The position numbers and the translations under genes were made by a program. Of a stretch of 64,000 nucleotides of DNA, positions 45,476-53,925 are shown one piece after another. Every line of letters starts with the position of its first letter. Positions within the stretch are counted from its first letter, which is position 1. The notes beneath the pieces were generated by a model, which was not told the origin of the DNA, did no database searches, and saw only the letters and a list, made by a program, of their open reading frames with translations. This stretch comes from Rhodobacteraceae bacterium UBA6796. GTDB taxonomy: Bacteria > Pseudomonadota > Alphaproteobacteria > Rhodobacterales > Rhodobacteraceae. Location: contig DKFM01000001.1 of assembly GCA_002452815.1 (NCBI GenBank), positions 62,001 through 126,000 on the forward strand, read 5' to 3'.

Positions 45476-46243
45476 TCAGACCTCGATGATCTTGCAGCCT
45501 GCGGCGGTGCCCGAGGTCTTTAGCGCCTCGGGGAAGCTGCCGCCGCAAACGACCCGTTCCAGGGTGTCGATCCGCCCCCATCGGTGCGGCGCCGGGCGAT
45601 TGATCTTGGCGTGGTCGATCACCAGGGTGCGTTCCCGGGCGCAGGCGGTGATCGCCTGCCGGGCACGGATTTCGTCCAGGTTGAAATCCAGCAGATCGCC
45701 GGTCTCGGACATACCGCCGACCGAAAAGATGGCGTGGTCGAACTCCAGTCCCGCGAAGAATTCGACGCTTTCGGCACCGATGAAATCCAGATCGCGCAGG
45801 CGCACCTTGCCCCCCGCCAGCAGCACGGTGATCCGTTCGGCCAGCCGCAGCGCCAGTACGACATGGATGTTGTTGGTCGCGACCGTCAGCCCCTGATGCC
45901 CGGTCAGCGCGCGCGCTACCGCCTCGACCGTGGTGCCCGTGCCGAGCGCGACGGTCGCGCCGTTCGGGATCATCGCCGCAACCGCCGCGCCGATCCGGCT
46001 CTTTTCGTCACGCGACACCGCCAGCCGCGGTTGATAGCTGATGTTCTCGGTCGCGGCGCAAAGCGTGGCCCCGCCGTGGCGCCGGCGCACGATTCGCGCC
46101 TCATCCAGCGCGCGCAGATCGGCGCGCAGGGTCTGTACCGTGACGCCCAACATGTCGGACAGGGCGGTTGCCGACAGCTCACCATAGCTTGACAACAGGT
46201 TGACGATATGGTCGCGGCGGCGGGCGGTATCGCTTTTTTCCAT
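45476..46243 (-). CDS. DeoR/GlpR-family transcriptional repressor
   Basis: 255 residues. N-terminal helix-turn-helix (RRDHIVNLLSSYGELSATALSDML, split; recognition helix VTVQTLRADLRAL) and a C-terminal DeoRC sensor domain with GTGTT (101-105), the phosphate-binding loop for sugar-phosphate effectors. It is divergent from the ABC-importer/hydrolase operon, and TTTCG/CGAAA palindromes lie at both edges of the shared promoter. It therefore probably represses the operon and itself until a phosphorylated ligand is present (inference from family plus position). Confidence 0.93.
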   Translation of the reverse strand: MEKSDTARRRDHIVNLLSSYGELSATALSDMLGVTVQTLRADLRALDEARIVRRRHGGATLCAATENISYQPRLAVSRDEKSRIGAAVAAMIPNGATVALGTGTTVEAVARALTGHQGLTVATNNIHVVLALRLAERITVLLAGGKVRLRDLDFIGAESVEFFAGLEFDHAIFSVGGMSETGDLLDFNLDEIRARQAITACARERTLVIDHAKINRPAPHRWGRIDTLERVVCGGSFPEALKTSGTAAGCKIIEV

Positions 46244-46247
46244 TTTC

Positions 46248-46411
46248 TTTCGAAATCTATATGTGTTGCGTCAGGCTAAGCGTTTCTTGGGCGCGGGGCA
46301 ATATTTTCGATCAGAAAACAAGATATTTATTGCTGTCATCTTGGCGTTACGCAGCAGGTGTAGCTAGCCCCCGAAGAGAGTCGCCTTCCCGCATATGGCT
46401 TTCGTTCGAAA
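46248..46411. promoter_or_regulatory. Divergent promoter with three TTTCG/CGAAA-type DeoR sites
   Basis: TTTCGAAA (46248-46255) lies just before the DeoR gene start. TTTTCGATCAGAAAA (46304-46318) is in the middle. A perfect TTTCGTTCGAAA (46400-46411) lies just before the ribosome site of the binding-protein gene. TTCG/CGAA half-sites are typical of GlpR/DeoR operators. Function inferred. Confidence 0.6.
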
Positions 46412-46427
46412 ATAGATGGAGAATCCG

Positions 46428-47399
46428 ATGTCCCGTTCCCTGCTGGCGGCTGCTGTCGCTCTGGTGCTGCCCACGATGGCCGCTGCCGAAACGCTGACGC
46501 TTTATACCTCGCAACCCAACGAAGACGCGCAGACCACGGTCGATGCGTTCATGGCTGCCAACCCCGGCATCACGGTCGAATGGGTTCGTGACGGCACCAC
46601 CAAGCTGATGGCGCGTCTGGCCGCCGAGATCGAAGCGGGGGCGCCGCAGGCCGACGTTCTGCTGATCGCCGACACGGTGACGCTGGAAGGTCTGGCGCAG
46701 GAAGGTCGGCTGGCGGCCTACAAATCGCCCGAAGATGCGGCCTATGACGCGGCGCTTTACAGCGCGGATGGCTATTATCATTCGACCAAGCTGATAACCA
46801 CCGGCATCGTTTACAACACCGGCGCGCCCGCGGTCCCGACCTCCTGGGCGGATCTGGCCAAGCCCGAGATGGCGGGCCTGGTTGCAATGCCTTCGCCGCT
46901 TTATTCCGGCGCTGCGCTGATCCATCTGGCCACGCTGACCGGGACCGAAGGTCTGGGCTGGGAATATTACACCGCGCTGGCCGCGAATGGCACGCTGGCC
47001 GAGGGTGGCAATGGCGGCACCTTCAAGGCGGTCGCCTCGGGTGAGAAACCCTATGGCGTTCTGGTCGATTACATGGCGATCCGCGCCAAGGCCGAAGGGT
47101 CGCCGGTGGAATTCGTCTTCCCGGCGGAAGGCGTGTCCTATGTGACCGAGCCGGTCGCGATCCTTGCCGGAACCCAGCATATGGACGCGGCCGAGAAATT
47201 CGTCGACTTCCTGCTGAGCGAGGCGGGCCAGGATCTGGTCGTGCAGATGGGCTACATCCCCGCCCGCACCGGCGTGGCCAGCCCCGAGGGGTTCCCCGCG
47301 CGCGATGACATCAAGCTGATGAGCTTCGATCCGGCCAAGGCACTGGCCGAGAGCGAGGCCAACAAGGCGCGCTTCGCCGAGATCTTCGGCGTCCAATGA
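46428..47399 (+). CDS. Fbp/Afu-type periplasmic binding protein
   Basis: 323 residues: signal peptide (MSRSLLAAAVALVLPTMAAA), then ETLTLYTSQPNEDAQ, the opening of the type-2 (FbpA/AfuA/PhnS) binding fold. I see no run of two tyrosines typical of Fe(III)-binding FbpA near the C-terminus, whereas the linked DeoR sensor and three phosphohydrolases point to a phosphorylated organic ligand, as found for AfuA. GGAGAA lies 6 bases before ATG 46428; ATG 46416 is an alternative. The gene overlaps the permease by ATGA, with no hairpin between. Confidence 0.9.
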   Translation: MSRSLLAAAVALVLPTMAAAETLTLYTSQPNEDAQTTVDAFMAANPGITVEWVRDGTTKLMARLAAEIEAGAPQADVLLIADTVTLEGLAQEGRLAAYKSPEDAAYDAALYSADGYYHSTKLITTGIVYNTGAPAVPTSWADLAKPEMAGLVAMPSPLYSGAALIHLATLTGTEGLGWEYYTALAANGTLAEGGNGGTFKAVASGEKPYGVLVDYMAIRAKAEGSPVEFVFPAEGVSYVTEPVAILAGTQHMDAAEKFVDFLLSEAGQDLVVQMGYIPARTGVASPEGFPARDDIKLMSFDPAKALAESEANKARFAEIFGVQ

Positions 47400-49102
47400 G
47401 CGTGTCGACTTTCGGAAATGGCAACAGCCGGTCGCTGGACCGGCTGTTGCCCCTTGTTCTGCTGCCTGTCGCGGTGATGGCGCTTGGGCCGGTTGTCCGG
47501 CTGCTGCTGGAAGGCATCGGCTTTGGCGAAGGGTTCACCACCGATCACCTGCGCACTGTTCTGGGGCGTGACAGCACGCGCACCGCGCTGATCCATTCGT
47601 TGCTGACCGCAGGGGGGGGCACCGTCCTGTCGGTGCTGATCGGTGCGAGCTTCGCCTTTCTGGTGGCGCTGACCGATATTCGTGCCAAGGGCGCGCTGGT
47701 GTTCTGCCTGATGGTGCCGATGATGATTCCGCCGCAGATCACAGCGCTGGCCTGGATGCAGATGACGGGCCCGTCCTCGGTGCTGCTGAAACTGCTGGGG
47801 CTGGCCCCGCCGCTGGGCAGCCCGCAACCGTTGCATTCCGCCGGGGGGATCGTGCTGCTGCTGGGCATCCAGCACGCGGCGCTGGTGTTTCTGACCCTGC
47901 GCGCCGGATTGCGGATGATCCCTGCCGATCTGGTCGAGGCAGCCCGGATGTCCGGGGCGGGTGCCGTCCGGGTCTGGGCGCAGATCGTCTTGCCGCTGTC
48001 GATGCCTGCACTGATCGCAGGGGGCGCGATGGCGTTTGTCACCGCGCTGGGCAATTTCGGGATTCCCGCGATGCTTGGCATTCCGGCGGGGTATTCGACG
48101 CTGCCGACGCTGATCTATCAGCGGCTGGTGGGCATGGGGCCCGCGGTGTTGCCCGAGGTCGCGGTGCTGGCGCTGCTGATCGGCGCGGTCGCGATCGCCG
48201 GGGTCTTGCTTGGGCGTGTGATGCTGTCGCGTCAGGGGTTCGGGCTTGTGGGCCTGTCGGGCACGCCGCTGACGCTGTCGCTGGGACGTGCGCGGTTGCC
48301 GGTCGAAATCGCGCTGTGGGCCTTCATCTTCGCGATTCTGGCGCTGCCCTTGATCGCGCTTCTGGCGACATCGCTGATCCCGGCCTATGGGGTTGCGCTG
48401 AGCTTCGACACGGCCACGCTCAAGGCTTGGGCCGAGGTGCTGTTCGTGCAGCCGGTGACCCGCCGTGCCTATGGCAATTCGCTGATGCTGGCGGTGCTGG
48501 CCGCGGCGATCCTGATGGCGGTCAGCCTGCCGCTCGCCTGGCTGATGGAGCGCCGCCCGAGCCGCCTGAGCCGCGCGCTCGATGCGCTGATCGACCTTCC
48601 CTATGCGCTGCCCGGGGTGGTGCTGTCGATCGCCTGCATCCTGACCTTCCTGAAGCTGCCGTTCACCGACCTTACGCTTTATGGCACGATCTGGATCATC
48701 CTGATGGCCTATCTGGCGCGGTTCTTCGTCGTGATGCTGCGCCCGATACAGGCGAGCCTCGCGCAGCTTGATCCCGCCATGGAAGAGGCCGCGGCCAGCG
48801 TCGGCGCGCGGCTGGGGCGTCGTCTGCGCACCATTGTCCTGCCGCTTGCGGCCCCCTCCGCCGCCGCCGGGGCGATCCTGGTCTTTCTGACGGCGGTCAA
48901 TGAACTCACGGTCTCGGCGCTGCTGTGGTCCTCGGGGACCGAGACACTGGGCGTCGTCATCTACAACCTCGAAGACAGCGGCGAGACGGTCATGGCCTCT
49001 GCGCTGGCCATGTCGATCGTGCTGCTGATCGTCGCGCTGATGGCGCTGGTTCAGATCAGCGCAAAACATTTTCCGAAAGGTGTCATCCCATGGCAGAGCT
49101 GA
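47396..49102 (+). CDS. Two-domain ABC permease (FbpB/AfuB type)
   Basis: 568 residues with about twelve membrane helices and two BPD_transp_1 domains in one chain. The coupling segments are EAARMSGAGAVRVWAQIVLP in the first half and EEAAASVGARLGRRLRTIVLP in the second. Fused permeases like this occur in iron (FbpB), sugar-phosphate (AfuB) and 2-aminoethylphosphonate systems. It starts with ATG overlapping the stop of the binding-protein gene and overlaps the ATPase gene by 13 bases. Confidence 0.93.
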   Translation: MSVSTFGNGNSRSLDRLLPLVLLPVAVMALGPVVRLLLEGIGFGEGFTTDHLRTVLGRDSTRTALIHSLLTAGGGTVLSVLIGASFAFLVALTDIRAKGALVFCLMVPMMIPPQITALAWMQMTGPSSVLLKLLGLAPPLGSPQPLHSAGGIVLLLGIQHAALVFLTLRAGLRMIPADLVEAARMSGAGAVRVWAQIVLPLSMPALIAGGAMAFVTALGNFGIPAMLGIPAGYSTLPTLIYQRLVGMGPAVLPEVAVLALLIGAVAIAGVLLGRVMLSRQGFGLVGLSGTPLTLSLGRARLPVEIALWAFIFAILALPLIALLATSLIPAYGVALSFDTATLKAWAEVLFVQPVTRRAYGNSLMLAVLAAAILMAVSLPLAWLMERRPSRLSRALDALIDLPYALPGVVLSIACILTFLKLPFTDLTLYGTIWIILMAYLARFFVVMLRPIQASLAQLDPAMEEAAASVGARLGRRLRTIVLPLAAPSAAAGAILVFLTAVNELTVSALLWSSGTETLGVVIYNLEDSGETVMASALAMSIVLLIVALMALVQISAKHFPKGVIPWQS

Positions 49103-50166
49103 CCTTCGACAATCTGACCAAGCGTTTCGACGGGGCGCCCGCGCTGGACCGGATCAGTGCCAGCATCGGGGCAGGGGAATTCGTCGCGCTGCTGGGGCCC
49201 TCGGGCTGTGGCAAGACCACGCTTTTGCGCCTGACGGCCGGGTTCGAACATCCCGACGCCGGGACAATTCGGGTCGGTGGTGACATCGTGGCAAGAGAGG
49301 GGCGTTTCGTGCCGCCCGAAGATCGCGAGATCGGGATCGTGTTTCAATCCTACGCATTGTGGCCGCACAAGACCGTGGCGCAAAACGTCTCTTACCCGCT
49401 GGAGGTGCGCCGGGTCCCGCGTGCCGCGCGCGAAGCCCGGGTGGCCGAGGCGCTGGACCTGACGGGGCTGCGCGATTTTGCCGGGCGGATGCCGGCGCAA
49501 CTGTCGGGCGGGCAGCGTCAGCGCGTGGCGCTGGCCCGCTGTCTGGTGTTCGAGCCGCGCGCGGTCCTGCTGGACGAACCGCTTGCGAACCTGGATCTGG
49601 CGCTGCGGGCCTCGATGCAAGAGGTGTTCACGATGTTCCACCGCCGCACCGGGGCGACGATGCTGTATGTGACGCATGACCAGAGCGAGGCGCTGGCGCT
49701 GGCCGACCGCGTTGCGGTGATGCAGGCCGGACAGATCCGGCAATTCGCGGCGCCCGAGGTGCTGTATCGCGAACCGGCGGATTGTTTCGTGGCGGGGTTC
49801 GTCGGGGACGGCGCGGTGGTGCCCGCGCGCCTGACCGGCCGGGCCGAGGCAGGGCGTGTCCTGATCTCGGTTCTGGGGGTCGAGGTCTGGGCGCGCAGTG
49901 CCACCGCCACGCCCAGCCACGTCAGCATCCGCCCCGAGGCAATCGCCCTGTCGGACGACGGGGCGCTGCGTGCGCGGGTGATCGGCTGCACCTATCTGGG
50001 CGGGCGTTTCCGTCTGGAACTGGAAGTGGCGGGCGAAACGCTGGTGGCGTTCTCTGCGCGCCGTGCGGCGCTGGGCGAGACTCTGGGGGTCACGATCACC
50101 GACCCTTGGGCGTTTCGCGACCCCGAGGCCGAAACCCTGATCGCCCGGGTGCTGAACCATGCGTGA
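49090..50166 (+). CDS. ABC transporter ATPase (FbpC/AfuC type)
   Basis: 358 residues: Walker A GPSGCGKTT, Q-loop FQSYALWPH, signature LSGGQRQR, Walker B AVLLDEPLANLD, H-loop THDQSEAL, and a C-terminal TOBE-like domain (from about 240, HVSIRPEAIAL). It powers the upstream fused permease. The ATG at 49090 is preceded by AAAGGTG and overlaps the permease end, whereas longer frames are shadows. It overlaps the MBL gene by 8 bases, so transporter and hydrolases share one transcript. Confidence 0.95.
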   Translation: MAELTFDNLTKRFDGAPALDRISASIGAGEFVALLGPSGCGKTTLLRLTAGFEHPDAGTIRVGGDIVAREGRFVPPEDREIGIVFQSYALWPHKTVAQNVSYPLEVRRVPRAAREARVAEALDLTGLRDFAGRMPAQLSGGQRQRVALARCLVFEPRAVLLDEPLANLDLALRASMQEVFTMFHRRTGATMLYVTHDQSEALALADRVAVMQAGQIRQFAAPEVLYREPADCFVAGFVGDGAVVPARLTGRAEAGRVLISVLGVEVWARSATATPSHVSIRPEAIALSDDGALRARVIGCTYLGGRFRLELEVAGETLVAFSARRAALGETLGVTITDPWAFRDPEAETLIARVLNHA

Positions 50167-51244
50167 GATGCAGGCCGACAGCGCGCCTTGGGTCGAGGTT
50201 CTGTCGGGGCTGGGCGAGAAGGGCCCGGCCTGTATCCGGCTGTGGACGGGGCGCGCGCTCTGGGTGCTGGATGTCGGCGCAGGCCCCGAGGCTACCTCGC
50301 CGTTCGAGCCGCACTGGCTCGAGGGGGCGGCGCGGGTGTTCATCACCCATGACCACGTCGACCATATCGGCGGCGCGGCCCATGCGATTGCGGCGGGCCT
50401 GCCGATCCATTGCACCGCGCAGACCGCCCGCGCCCTGCCGCCCGGCGCCGCGCTGCATCCGTTGCCCGAGACGGGGCAGGTCACGGTGGACGGTGTCTGC
50501 GTGACGACCGGACGCAATGGCCATGCGCTGGGTGGGGTCTGGCTGCATTTCGCGCTGGGCGAGGGGCTGTTCTTTTCGGGGGACTGGTCCGAGGAAAGCA
50601 CCTGGTTCGCCTTCGATCCCCCGCCCGAGGCCGGGACCGCGCTGATCGACGCCTCCTATCATCTGGATGACGTGCCGCAGGCGGCGCGGCTGGCGGCGCT
50701 GGACCGGGTGCTTGACGATCTGGAAGGGTGTCAGCTGCTGTTTCCGGTGCCGCCCTCGGGGCGCGCGGGCGAGTTGGCGCTGCATCTGATGCGGCGCGGT
50801 GATTTATCCCTTGATGACACATGCCGGCAGGCGCTGACGCGCGCGCTGGACAGCGGCGGTCTGAACGGGCGCGCGACCGATCTGGCCCCGCTGCTGGCGC
50901 GCGCTTTCGATCCGGCGGCGCGGTTTCTGGTCTGCGATACGCCGAATGCCGATGCGGGCATGGCCTGGCAAATGGTGCAGGGCTGGCGTGATGCCGGGCG
51001 GTTGGGCCGGGACGCGGTGGTGGTCTTCACCGGGCACATGACCGCGCATGCCCGTGCCATCGCCGCACAGGGCGGGCGGTTCCTGCGCTGGAACGTCCAC
51101 CCGCCGCTGTCCGACCAGATCGCCATGGTGGAACGCCTGCAAGCGCGGCGGTTCGCGCCGCTGTTTTGCAGCCAGCCCGAGGATTACCTGCTTGAACCGC
51201 GTTTCGAGGCGGCATTGCTGCTGAACGAGCGGTGCGCGCTGTGA
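50159..51244 (+). CDS. Beta-CASP-like metallo-beta-lactamase hydrolase
   Basis: 361 residues, no signal peptide. The metal site HDHVDH is at 64-69; the motif-3-like His is H122 in GHALGG and motif 4 is SGDWSE (D142). Beyond the MBL core, PVPPSGRAGELAL (196-208) resembles the VPSFAxGRAQE element of beta-CASP nucleases, TGHMTAH (291-297) the following TGY region, and NVHPPLSDQ (312-320) the beta-CASP motif C (SAHADQ). So it may cleave a phosphodiester in a nucleic acid or related molecule. Substrate unknown. It overlaps the genes on both sides. Confidence 0.8.
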   Translation: MREMQADSAPWVEVLSGLGEKGPACIRLWTGRALWVLDVGAGPEATSPFEPHWLEGAARVFITHDHVDHIGGAAHAIAAGLPIHCTAQTARALPPGAALHPLPETGQVTVDGVCVTTGRNGHALGGVWLHFALGEGLFFSGDWSEESTWFAFDPPPEAGTALIDASYHLDDVPQAARLAALDRVLDDLEGCQLLFPVPPSGRAGELALHLMRRGDLSLDDTCRQALTRALDSGGLNGRATDLAPLLARAFDPAARFLVCDTPNADAGMAWQMVQGWRDAGRLGRDAVVVFTGHMTAHARAIAAQGGRFLRWNVHPPLSDQIAMVERLQARRFAPLFCSQPEDYLLEPRFEAALLLNERCAL

Positions 51245-51804
51245 TCGACCCGCGCCGTCCTTTCGTGCTGATCCGCCATGGCCAGACCGATGCCAACCGC
51301 GACGGGCTGATCGCGGGCCGGATCGAGGCGCAGTTGACCGAGGCGGGCCGCGCGGCCGCCCGGGCGCTGGCCGGCCGCCCATGGCCTGCGGCAATCGCGC
51401 TATTCGTCAGCCCGCAGGCCCGCGCGCGCGACACCGCGCTGCTGGCCTTTCCCGGCCGCCTGCCGGTCATTCTTGGCGGGCTGCGCGAACGCGACTGGGG
51501 CCAGTTCGAAGGCCGCCCGATCCACGAGATGCCCGCGCGCGAGGCCACACCCGAAGGGGGCGAGCCCTGGCCCGCGATGCTGGGCCGGGTCGGCGGGGCG
51601 ATCCGGGCGGCGCAGGATCGGGCAGGGGCGGCGTTGCCGGTGCTGGTCGCGCATTCCGGCGTGATCCGTGCCGCGCGCCAGCTGACCGGCGGCAGCGCCC
51701 ACGGGCCAAGCCCGGCCAATACCACACCGCATCTGTTCCGCCCGACGGCGGCGGGCTGGTGCGAAGAGATTTTGACGGAAAAGGACAGCATATGGACTGC
51801 GTGA
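51241..51804 (+). CDS. Histidine phosphatase (phosphoglycerate-mutase fold)
   Basis: 187 residues from a GTG at 51241 that overlaps the MBL stop (GTGA); an in-frame GTG at 51232 would add three residues. The catalytic RHG motif is VLIRHGQTDANRDG (phosphorylated H13), the acid residue lies in RERDWGQFEG, and the second histidine in VLVAHSGVIRAA. Cytoplasmic. Such enzymes remove phosphate from small sugar phosphates or nucleotides such as alpha-ribazole phosphate. In this operon it is one of three hydrolases that may act in sequence on the imported compound. Confidence 0.9.
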   Translation: MIDPRRPFVLIRHGQTDANRDGLIAGRIEAQLTEAGRAAARALAGRPWPAAIALFVSPQARARDTALLAFPGRLPVILGGLRERDWGQFEGRPIHEMPAREATPEGGEPWPAMLGRVGGAIRAAQDRAGAALPVLVAHSGVIRAARQLTGGSAHGPSPANTTPHLFRPTAAGWCEEILTEKDSIWTA

Positions 51805-52238
51805 TCTTCGACATCGACGGAACTTTGGCCGAATTCGACGCCGCGCGTCTGGGGCATCTGGTGCATGGCGTGCCCAAGCATTGGGATGCCTTCCATGACG
51901 CGATGGCCGAGGCCCCGGTGATCGCGCCGGTCGCGCGGTTGCTTGGACGGTTGCAGGCACAGGGCGAGGCGATCGTGCTGTGCTCCGGGCGCCCGGAAGG
52001 CTGGCGCGACCGCACCGCTGCCTGGCTCGATGCGGCCGGTATCCGCCACGATGCCCTGTATCTGCGCCGCGCCGAGGAAGACCACGCCAGCGACCCCGAG
52101 GTGAAACGGCACGCGCTGGCGCGCATTCACGCCGATGGCTATCGGCCGTGGCTGGTGGTGGATGACCGCAGCGCCGTGGTGGAGTTCTGGCGCGCCGCGG
52201 GGCTGACCTGCCTGCAATGCGCGCCGGGCGATTTCTGA
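51792..52238 (+). CDS. HAD phosphatase resembling the T4 polynucleotide kinase 3'-phosphatase domain
   Basis: 148 residues. HAD motif I IFDIDGTLAEF (D7, D9), motif II VLCSGRPEG (S65), lysine region ending near K105, motif IV WLVVDDRSAVVEFWR (D124, D125), and the C-terminus CLQCAPGDF. From memory the phosphatase domain of T4 Pnkp reads IFDVDGTLAKM, VVVSGRESG, LAIDDRTQVVEMWR and ends CWQVASGDF, a match along the whole length. No kinase domain is attached. It starts inside the end of the histidine phosphatase gene, with AAGGA upstream. The operon ends here. Confidence 0.85.
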   Translation: MDCVIFDIDGTLAEFDAARLGHLVHGVPKHWDAFHDAMAEAPVIAPVARLLGRLQAQGEAIVLCSGRPEGWRDRTAAWLDAAGIRHDALYLRRAEEDHASDPEVKRHALARIHADGYRPWLVVDDRSAVVEFWRAAGLTCLQCAPGDF

Positions 52239-52313
52239 GGCGGTTGGCGCACCAGCGTTGCAACCCCGGACAAAACCGGGCAGACCGCGGCAAGGCTTCG
52301 CTCGGAGGGGCGC

Positions 52314-52931
52314 GTGGTGTTGAATTCTGTCGCGGCGTTTGCCGGGTTTCGTCTGGGGCTGGGGTTGATCCTGGCGATCGGTGCGCAAAATGCGTTCGTG
52401 TTGCGGCAGGGGCTGCGGCGCGAACATGTCTTTGCGGTGGCGGGGTTTTGTGCGCTGTCGGATGCGTTGCTGATTGCCCTTGGGGTCTCGGGGTTCGCGG
52501 TGATGACGCGGATTGCCCCCTGGGTGGTCGAGGCGCTGCGTTGGGGCGGGGTCGCCTTTCTGCTGTGGTATGGCTGGCGCGCGGCGCGTGCCGCCTGGCG
52601 CGGGGGCGAGGCCCTGCAGGCCGGTCAGGGCGGCACGGTGTCGCTGGGCCGGGTGCTGGCGACGGTCGCGGCACTGACCTGGGCCAATCCGCATGTCTGG
52701 CTCGATACCGTGGTTCTGCTTGGTGCGGTGTCCGCGCAGTTTCCGGGGCAGGGGCTCAGCTTCGGGCTCGGGGCGGGGATCGCGTCCTTCGTGTTCTTCT
52801 TCTCGCTGGCCTATGGCGCACGGCTGCTGGCGCCGCTGTTCGCCAAACCCCGCGCCTGGCAGGTGCTGGATGCGCTGGTTGCACTGATTATGGTCTCGGT
52901 GGCGGCGCGGCTGGCGTTCGGCGGGCTGTAA
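52314..52931 (+). CDS. LysE/ArgO-family amino-acid exporter
   Basis: 205 residues, five to six membrane helices. AIGAQNAFVLRQGL near the N-terminus is the LysE/ArgO signature, and LTWANPHVWLDTVVLLGAVSAQF is typical of the arginine/lysine exporter subgroup (two adjoining blocks). It exports basic amino acids. The start is GTG at 52314 or GTG at 52317, with GGAGGG upstream. It stands 75 bases after the phosphatase operon and may be transcribed separately. Confidence 0.93.
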   Translation: MVLNSVAAFAGFRLGLGLILAIGAQNAFVLRQGLRREHVFAVAGFCALSDALLIALGVSGFAVMTRIAPWVVEALRWGGVAFLLWYGWRAARAAWRGGEALQAGQGGTVSLGRVLATVAALTWANPHVWLDTVVLLGAVSAQFPGQGLSFGLGAGIASFVFFFSLAYGARLLAPLFAKPRAWQVLDALVALIMVSVAARLAFGGL

Positions 52932-52983
52932 CCCATACAATCAGCCGCTTGCAGCGGCGGCGGGCTTGCGTTCATCTGGGCGG

Positions 52984-53889
52984 ATGAACGCCCCCTCTCA
53001 AGATCGGCCCGTTCTGGGCGTATTGTGGATGCTGGCGACGGGGCTGAGCTTCGTCGTCGTGAACGGCATCGTGCGCTATCTGGGCACCGCGCTGCCCGCG
53101 CCGCAATCGGCCTTCATCCGCTTTGCCTGGGGGCTTTTGTTCCTGCTGCCGGCGCTGCGGCCGGTCCTGCGGTCAGGCTTCGGGCCGCGTGTCTGGGGCC
53201 TGTTCGCGTTGCGCGGGGGGCTGCATACGCTGGCCGTGATCCTGTGGTTCTTCGCGATGGCGCGCATTCCGATCGCCGAGGTGACGGCGATCGGCTATCT
53301 CAATCCGATCATGGTAACGATCGGCGCGGCGCTGCTGTTTGGCGAAGGCTTCGCCTGGCGGCGGATGCTGGCGATCGGCGTGGCGCTGATCGGCGCGCTG
53401 ATCGTGCTGCGCCCGGGCCTGCGCGAGATCACCCCGGGGCATTACGCCCAGCTGGGCGCCGCGCTGGTGTTCGGCGCGTCTTATCTGGTGGCGAAACGGC
53501 TGACGCAACTGGCCCCCGCAGGTGTGGTCGTGGCCCTGATGGCGCTGACCGTCACCATCGGGCTTGCGCCCTTCGCCGCCGCCGTCTGGCAGCCGGTGAC
53601 CTTGACGCAGGTGCTGTGGCTGGGGGGCGTGGCGGTGTTCGCGACCCTGGGGCACTACTGCATGATGCGCGCCTTCGCCTGTGCGCCGATGACGGTGACA
53701 CAGCCGGTCACTTTCCTGCAGTTGGTCTGGGCCACGCTTCTGGGCTGGCTGATGTTCGGCGAGGCGGTGGACCCTTGGGTTCTGGTTGGCGGTGGGCTGA
53801 TCATCGGCGCGATCAGCTACATGACCTGGCGCGAATCCCGCATCAAACGCCGCACGACCACGCCGCCGGTGAACGCGACCAAGGGCTGA
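52984..53889 (+). CDS. DMT-superfamily (EamA) transporter
   Basis: 301 residues, ten membrane helices in two EamA repeats. LGVLWMLATGLSFVVVNGIVRYLG opens the first and YAQLGAALVFGASYLVAKRL the second; ALRGGLHTLAVILWFFAMARIPIAEVTAI is typical. EamA proteins export metabolites or amino acids. The start at 52984 (MNAPSQDRP) follows only a weak GGGCGG. It ends shortly before a repeat element and is convergent with the choline transporter genes. Confidence 0.9.
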   Translation: MNAPSQDRPVLGVLWMLATGLSFVVVNGIVRYLGTALPAPQSAFIRFAWGLLFLLPALRPVLRSGFGPRVWGLFALRGGLHTLAVILWFFAMARIPIAEVTAIGYLNPIMVTIGAALLFGEGFAWRRMLAIGVALIGALIVLRPGLREITPGHYAQLGAALVFGASYLVAKRLTQLAPAGVVVALMALTVTIGLAPFAAAVWQPVTLTQVLWLGGVAVFATLGHYCMMRAFACAPMTVTQPVTFLQLVWATLLGWLMFGEAVDPWVLVGGGLIIGAISYMTWRESRIKRRTTTPPVNATKG

Positions 53890-53925
53890 CGTCGCGCGCG
53901 CGGTCACGGGCAGGATGCCTCCGGC

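Noticed and set aside
47252..49069. Long minus-strand frame opposite the fused permease
   Set aside because: Gln/Arg/His-rich shadow of membrane-helix codons; no ribosome site or domain. The same holds for frames opposite the TRAP permease (31234-32943), the polyamine-type receptor (35046-36944) and the phosphatases/exporter (51027-52940).
46428..50166. Annotation as a ferric iron (FbpABC) transporter
   Set aside because: The fold fits, but the linked DeoR regulator, the three phosphohydrolases and the lack of an evident tyrosine pair make a phosphorylated organic ligand more likely. Left unnamed.
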